Shown here: one piece after another, positions 23,875 through 27,922 of the stretch
How the letters are laid out: each line of letters begins with the position of its first letter
Numbering within the stretch: the stretch's first letter is position 1
Origin: Pseudomonadota bacterium
GTDB lineage: Bacteria > Desulfobacterota > Syntrophobacteria > Syntrophobacterales > Syntrophobacteraceae
Length of the DNA: 27,922 nucleotides
Direction: 5' to 3'
Assembly: GCA_023416335.1 (NCBI GenBank)
Contig: JAEZHY010000189.1
Span: forward strand, 1-27,922
Program-made: the position numbers and the translations under genes
The notes under the pieces: model-generated
Seen by the model: only the letters and a program-made list of their open reading frames with translations
Database searches by the model: none
Told to the model about the DNA's origin: nothing

Positions 23875-24417
23875 CTATATACGGCAGCCTTTCACTGTAT
23901 CAGATACATATGTCATGATGTCTGAAAGACTGACCACTCCCGTCAAAGCATTTCCGTTTCTCACGAAAAGATAGCTTCTACCAGTGACGATCATCTGGTG
24001 AATCACTTCATCAACCGATGCATCCGCATCCGTTATCTGGTCCTCTTCCGGTATCGTCATGAGGGACTTTACCTGGGTACCTCCCGCTTTATTACAGATC
24101 TCTTCGAAGGGGTCTTCCCACAGGCCGAGTTTCTCCAATTCCGACCGGATCCGGTTGGGAGGAAATCCTCCTTTCTGCGCTGTATCCACAATCTCGCCGT
24201 ATTTTGGCTCGAGACCTTTCAGGATGTTGCGGAAATCCAGAAAACCGGCTACGTTTTCTTTTCCGTCAACGACCAAAGCGGCCGGGCATTTGTGACCGTC
24301 TCCCGTTCTCTCTCTGATCACTCCGATTTCAAGGAGTGTCTCAAAAAGCGTCGAGTCCTGATTGACTACTGCTATGTCGGAAAACCCTCTCATCAATTCT
24401 TTTATTTTGCGTTTCAT
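23875..24417 (-). CDS. Two-CBS-domain protein
   Basis: This 180-residue protein has a first CBS-like repeat from about 1-70 (KIKELMRGFSDIAVVNQDSTLFETLLEI ... ALVVDGKENVAGFLDFRNIL, quoted in parts) and a second from about 112-175 (VKSLMTIPEEDQITDADASV ... YLFVRNGNALTGVVSLSDIM). CBS pairs bind adenosine nucleotides and act as energy sensors. The linker (about 70-110) holds a charged helix. There is no attached enzyme domain, so it would act on a partner. The ribosome-binding site is weak (GGAGAGG about 14 bases upstream). It lies downstream of an orphan binding-protein gene but beyond that gene's terminator, so it probably has its own promoter. Confidence 0.85.
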   Translation of the reverse strand: MKRKIKELMRGFSDIAVVNQDSTLFETLLEIGVIRERTGDGHKCPAALVVDGKENVAGFLDFRNILKGLEPKYGEIVDTAQKGGFPPNRIRSELEKLGLWEDPFEEICNKAGGTQVKSLMTIPEEDQITDADASVDEVIHQMIVTGRSYLFVRNGNALTGVVSLSDIMTYVSDTVKGCRI

Positions 24418-24490
24418 TCCAGGACAAACCTCTCCGAATTCGTTTAATCTAAACTATTCACGATATCTCCCTCTCTCAATACAAACAGCC

Positions 24491-24524
24491 CAAAAAACAA
24501 AACAGGGGCCTGTATGGCCCCTGT
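24491..24524 (-). terminator. Rho-independent terminator of the orphan binding-protein gene
   Basis: On the minus strand ACAGGGGCC (24524-24516), loop ATACA, then GGCCCCTGT (24510-24502) give a perfect 9-pair stem, followed by TTTTGTTTTTTG. It lies about 45 bases after the stop of the upstream minus-strand gene. Confidence 0.92.
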
Positions 24525-24569
24525 TCATCCTATCTTCTCGTCCGTGTTTTCGGTGATCGACTCCGATCG

Positions 24570-25700
24570 TCAGGGATTGATCGTCGTCACATAGACGAAT
24601 TTGCCGTCCTGAACTTTATTGATGACCATGCTCTTGATCGGGTTTCCGTCCGGACCCATCGTCAGCACTCCCGAGACCCCCTGAAATGCTTTCGTAGACG
24701 CAAGAGCATCGCGGATTGCGGTCCCGTCCGTGGATCCGGCCCTGTTGATCGCATCCACCAGCAGGAAATAGGCATCGGCTCCAAGCGCCTCAAAAGCTGA
24801 AGCATCCTTCCCGTACTTCTCTTTGAAGAGCTTGATGAACTTCTTGGAACGCTCGGTGCTCGCAGCTTCCGGATGGAAATGGCCCGTAAAATACATCCCT
24901 TCCACCGCTTTGCCGCCGATTTGAATCAATGCATCCGCCTGAGCCCCGTCTCCCGTGAGAATGGGCGTATTGATTCCGAGATCGCGGGCTTGTTTTGCCA
25001 GAAGAGCATCCTCGGTATAGTACACGGGAGCATAGATCAGATCGGGTTTTGAGGCCTGGACCGACGAAAGCTGTGCCGAGAAATCCTGATCTCCGGTCTG
25101 AATGAAAGTCTTTGAGACGATTTTACCGCCAAGCTTTTCAAATTCTTTGGCAAAATAATTGCCCAGTCCTACGCTGTAGTCCTGCGCCTGGTCGATGATC
25201 AGGGCAGCCGTTTTCGCTTTCAAATTATCCATGGCAAATCTGGCGGCAATTTCTCCCTGGAAGGGATCGATAAAGCAGGCCCGAAACGCATATTTTTTGC
25301 CCTGAGTCACAAGAGGATTGGTGGCGGTCGGAGTTACATCGGGGATCTTGGCTGCCTCGGCAATAGGGGTTCCCGCAAGCGTATTTGCACTGATTGCTTC
25401 GCCGATCAGTGCCGCCATCTTCTTTTCTATCAGCAGAGTGGCCGCGTTTGCTGCTTCGATTGCCTCGCTCTTGGTGTCTACAAGAGTAAGCTCAACTTTC
25501 TTGCCAAGAGCTTCAGGTTCCATAGATTGAGCCACCTGTGCTCCGGTCCATGCCATGTTTCCATATGCGGCAACGCCTCCCGTCATTGGCAGATAGACGC
25601 CAATTTTTATAGTGTCCTGTGCATACGCGGGAAACGGGGCGGCAATAAGGGCCAACGCCATCCAGAAGGTAAGTACGTACATGCTTTTCAGTCTGTTCAT
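24570..25700 (-). CDS. Orphan HAAT-type (branched-chain amino-acid) substrate-binding protein
   Basis: From ATG 25700 (GGGAGG 4 bases upstream) the protein has 376 residues. A signal peptide (MNRLKS, hydrophobic VLTFWMALALIAAPFP, cleavage at AYA/QD near 28) precedes IKIGVYLPMTGGVAAYGN. The body (ALIGEAISANTLAGTP, QDYSVGLGNYFAKEF, DAYFLLVDAINRAG) is the type I periplasmic binding fold of the LivJ/LivK group. No permease or ATPase gene is next to it and a strong terminator follows, so it must borrow another transporter such as LivHMGF at 4072-7440, or one outside the window. Only about 377 residues and a distinct sequence separate it from the other binding protein; they are not recent duplicates. 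Confidence 0.9.
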   Translation of the reverse strand: MNRLKSMYVLTFWMALALIAAPFPAYAQDTIKIGVYLPMTGGVAAYGNMAWTGAQVAQSMEPEALGKKVELTLVDTKSEAIEAANAATLLIEKKMAALIGEAISANTLAGTPIAEAAKIPDVTPTATNPLVTQGKKYAFRACFIDPFQGEIAARFAMDNLKAKTAALIIDQAQDYSVGLGNYFAKEFEKLGGKIVSKTFIQTGDQDFSAQLSSVQASKPDLIYAPVYYTEDALLAKQARDLGINTPILTGDGAQADALIQIGGKAVEGMYFTGHFHPEAASTERSKKFIKLFKEKYGKDASAFEALGADAYFLLVDAINRAGSTDGTAIRDALASTKAFQGVSGVLTMGPDGNPIKSMVINKVQDGKFVYVTTINP

Positions 25701-25824
25701 TTTTCCTCCCACTTTGTTTTTTAAGTGACTGCAAATCCACGCGATTGCGGCTAATCATCTCAAAAACATCCCTCGCGGAGTTTACGCTCTACAAAAGATA
25801 TTAATTCCGTGATATTTTGCATTG

Positions 25825-25849
25825 GCGGTCAGCAATCTACCGCTTTTTT
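25825..25849 (+). terminator. Terminator-like hairpin just before the unknown 666-aa gene
   Basis: GCGGT (25825-25829) and ACCGC (25839-25843) form a 5-pair stem with a 9-base loop, followed directly by TTTTTT (25844-25849). The start codon at 25858 comes only 8 bases later. It could be an attenuator, the end of a short upstream transcript, or chance. Confidence 0.45.
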
Positions 25850-25857
25850 AAATTCAG

Positions 25858-27858
25858 ATGAAGTCCTATATGAGCTTTTTTACGGATACGTTCACATTTA
25901 CAGGTTCTCTGGAGCCGCGGGAAAAAGAAGGCATTACTTTTATCGGTCCCGACCTTTTTGCCAGGGATGATAAAGGGAATCTGCTCAGCCCGATCGCATC
26001 GGTCTTTCCGAAATACCGCACTGTCGTCACGGTGCGGGGGATACACGCCTGCCACGCGTCCGTGATGCTCGAACACCTCAAGCTAAACTCGCCACTAGAA
26101 AGCGTTAAGGACGCGGACCTCGAACTTGACATTTACCAGGATGCCGTCGCGCTCCTGATAAGAAATGATATAATCCTCATCAGGTCCGATCCGGAAGAAA
26201 TGGAGCATATCTTCGCGGCGGATGAAATACTCCAGCGTTTTTTGCCAAAGGAGCGCATCCAGTTTACCGGGCTTCATCTACCGGAGGTTCGAAGCAAACT
26301 GCGCCATCGAGGTGAGAGCTGGCGTATGTCGCCTCCTCCGCGATCGCTGCATCAGATTGGCGAATATGTCCACTCGAGCAAGGTCCAGGTCACCACGGGC
26401 CTGACTGTTTATTATAACGCTCCGACCGGCGGCAGGTTTCTTACCTATGCTGAGTTCGCGGGTATTAGAAACTTGATCGAGCAGGATCCGCCGGAAGCAT
26501 TTGCCCGCCTCAGGGAAATTCAAAATCTTTTTCAACGCGTAAATAACTGGGGCAGCAAAGAACTGACTTTTTTTCTCCCGGCGGGCAGAACGGTCGATTT
26601 CGAGGAACTGGGCGATCTTATTTCTTTATTGCAGGACCCTCCAGATCTCACGAACAGCAGTGAAGCCCTGGCCATCTTCGATCGTCTCGCTGAAAATTTC
26701 TCCCGATCCGCCGGACCCGAACTCACAATTGACGATGAAAGCAACGCGGTTTGGCGGACGACCATGTTTTGCCGCCTCTATGATATAAACGAACAGGAGA
26801 TGGAGGAATGGGCCCTGGGGCTCAGTCCGGAGTTCCATCTCAATGTCAAGTGGCTGCCGGGGGCCTCCATTTCCGGGCAGCATCTTCAGTTCCATTCCGG
26901 GGTAAGCAGACGCGTCCACGGTCTGATCTCGCATTTCTGGGATCGGTCCGGGGGCTTCAAGTCCATCAATATCGGCCATGTCGAAGTCTCGCAGAGCGAA
27001 CGGGACATTTCCGGAGAAGAGAGGGACGTCTACCTGGCTGTTATGACGACGCAGGAGTGCCAGGAGACCATACGCCTGATCCGCCTTATGAAGTGGGACG
27101 TCATTCATCGTATCAAAATGGGCGTTCCGCTCGAACAAGCCATTTCCATGACGCTCTACTACCGCAACTACATTTTTGACAGACTTCACGCGGCTGCACA
27201 GCTGGGTTTCCCGATTCTTTCCTATAACGAGATCCGGCTTGAGGAGGAAATCCCCGGGCTGGGGCAGGTCCCCGCTTTTTTCTTCGACAGGCAGTATGTT
27301 CCGGGCGTTGTCACGGACAAAATCCCCCTCTCCTTCTACGGCAGGCGGAGATTCATACTTAAGCTCTCGTGCCTGCTCGGGGCAGCTGCAACTTTCTCTC
27401 TTGTGTTAGGGCGGGCGAGTCCTCGAACGGGCAAAATCTTCTATGACGACGGTGACGAATTGATCCAGTTCGACACATCAGGCATTCCGACTTGCCTCAT
27501 CAATATTGAAACAACCGGCTCCTTTACAGACTGGACAACTCCGATCGTCGCCATGCTGCCGCAGTGTCTCGTTCGCTTCCGAGCCCATCTGAACAAGGCC
27601 CTGGAGCGTGGAGTGCCGCGTCAGGTTGTCGAGGAATCGATTACCGTCTTTGCCGATGCGCTTATCGACAAGCTCAGGGACGTAAGAGAAACGGTCTTTT
27701 CGCCTTTTTCGAGATTGCGCGATTTGTTTAGGAACCGCGAGCCTGAGCCCGGCGGAATACGCAACAGGTGGGAAGGAATCATTTCTCGGCTGGAGAATAC
27801 CGACCTCGAAGAACTTCGAAAATCGATACTCTCCAGCGAGGAACTAAAAATCATGTGA
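25858..27858 (+). CDS. Large protein of unknown function (666 aa)
   Basis: I do not recognise this protein. The frame is open for 666 codons with consistent codon use and no competing gene, so it is almost certainly real. There is no signal peptide or membrane segment; composition is that of a soluble cytoplasmic protein. Visible landmarks are a His/Cys site GIHACHAS (61-68), KVQVTTGLTVYYNAPTGG (175-192), FCRLYDINEQEMEEWALG (304-321), and a conserved-looking C-terminal run LVLGRASPRTGKIFYDDGDE (516-535) followed by TGSFTDWTTP (553-562). The RxxPRTGKIFYDDGDELIQFD stretch faintly resembles catalytic loops of atypical kinases, but the resemblance is weak. The first ATG has no Shine-Dalgarno and follows a terminator-like hairpin; the next ATG (residue 5) has none either. 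It diverges from the binding-protein gene. Confidence 0.8.
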   Translation: MKSYMSFFTDTFTFTGSLEPREKEGITFIGPDLFARDDKGNLLSPIASVFPKYRTVVTVRGIHACHASVMLEHLKLNSPLESVKDADLELDIYQDAVALLIRNDIILIRSDPEEMEHIFAADEILQRFLPKERIQFTGLHLPEVRSKLRHRGESWRMSPPPRSLHQIGEYVHSSKVQVTTGLTVYYNAPTGGRFLTYAEFAGIRNLIEQDPPEAFARLREIQNLFQRVNNWGSKELTFFLPAGRTVDFEELGDLISLLQDPPDLTNSSEALAIFDRLAENFSRSAGPELTIDDESNAVWRTTMFCRLYDINEQEMEEWALGLSPEFHLNVKWLPGASISGQHLQFHSGVSRRVHGLISHFWDRSGGFKSINIGHVEVSQSERDISGEERDVYLAVMTTQECQETIRLIRLMKWDVIHRIKMGVPLEQAISMTLYYRNYIFDRLHAAAQLGFPILSYNEIRLEEEIPGLGQVPAFFFDRQYVPGVVTDKIPLSFYGRRRFILKLSCLLGAAATFSLVLGRASPRTGKIFYDDGDELIQFDTSGIPTCLINIETTGSFTDWTTPIVAMLPQCLVRFRAHLNKALERGVPRQVVEESITVFADALIDKLRDVRETVFSPFSRLRDLFRNREPEPGGIRNRWEGIISRLENTDLEELRKSILSSEELKIM

Positions 27859-27870
27859 GTTCGTTGAACT

Positions 27871-27899
27871 CCCGCCTTCCTGTCGGAATACGGGGGTTT
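27871..27899 (+). terminator. Possible terminator after the 666-aa gene
   Basis: CCCG (27871-27874) and TTCC (27877-27880) pair with GGAA (27885-27888) and CGGG (27891-27894) around a TGTC loop, with a 2x2 internal loop, followed by GGTTT. It starts 12 bases after the stop codon. Confidence 0.5.
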
Positions 27900-27922
27900 C
27901 AGCTATATTACTTCTGCTTGTG

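Noticed and set aside
26626..27189. A 187-codon minus-strand open frame inside the 666-aa gene
   Set aside because: It has no ribosome-binding site or domain; the plus-strand frame is longer and continuous.
1..27922. CRISPR array, toxin-antitoxin or anti-phage system
   Set aside because: No regularly spaced repeats and no recognisable defence genes were seen on either strand; any such cargo would lie left of the integrase, outside the window.

Overview
The window reads like chromosomal DNA of an anaerobic deltaproteobacterium (Desulfobacterota, Syntrophobacter-like). This is an inference. It rests on a Gram-negative envelope (autotransporter-type beta-barrel protein), a selenocysteine tRNA sequence, two branched-chain-amino-acid-type (HAAT) binding proteins, and the style of the integrase and U32 proteins. 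Coding density is high, base composition is moderate, and several starts are GTG or TTG.

Layout. (1) 1-388 is the edge of an integrated element. It holds the N-terminus of a tyrosine integrase reading leftwards out of the window, a short segment rich in inverted repeats, and a 3' fragment of a selenocysteine tRNA gene that looks like an attachment-site scar. The element should lie to the left; from about 389 onward the DNA looks like ordinary chromosome. (2) 428-8752, all minus strand, is one catabolic block. In transcription order it encodes a HAAT ABC transporter (binding protein, LivH, LivM, LivG, LivF), then 5-oxoprolinase subunits PxpB and PxpC, a DUF1445/D-glutamate-cyclase-family protein, and, after a 444-base gap holding two palindromic repeats, PxpA. 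Together these suggest uptake of an amino-acid-like compound and its conversion through 5-oxoproline to glutamate. (3) 8753-9725 is a long AT-rich non-coding stretch ahead of a cold-shock protein gene. (4) 10017-12919, minus strand, holds an outer-membrane beta-barrel protein and a D-2-hydroxyacid dehydrogenase separated by a cluster of palindromic repeats. (5) 13171-17624, plus strand, holds a dCMP deaminase with a strong terminator, a tiny secreted protein, a formate/nitrite-transporter-family membrane protein, a NodIJ-like ABC-2 exporter pair and a PfpI/DJ-1 protein. (6) 17651-21109, minus strand, holds purB followed by a U32-family (RlhA-like) protein. (7) 21450-25700 holds endonuclease IV (plus strand), then on the minus strand a hexapeptide-repeat protein of unknown role, a two-CBS-domain protein and a second, orphan HAAT binding protein with a strong terminator. 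(8) 25858-27858 encodes a 666-residue protein I do not recognise.

No CRISPR array, rRNA operon, intact insertion sequence or recognisable defence system is visible. The features most worth follow-up are the selC-type island scar, the coupled transporter/5-oxoprolinase/D-glutamate-cyclase block, and the unknown 666-residue protein with its odd start region.
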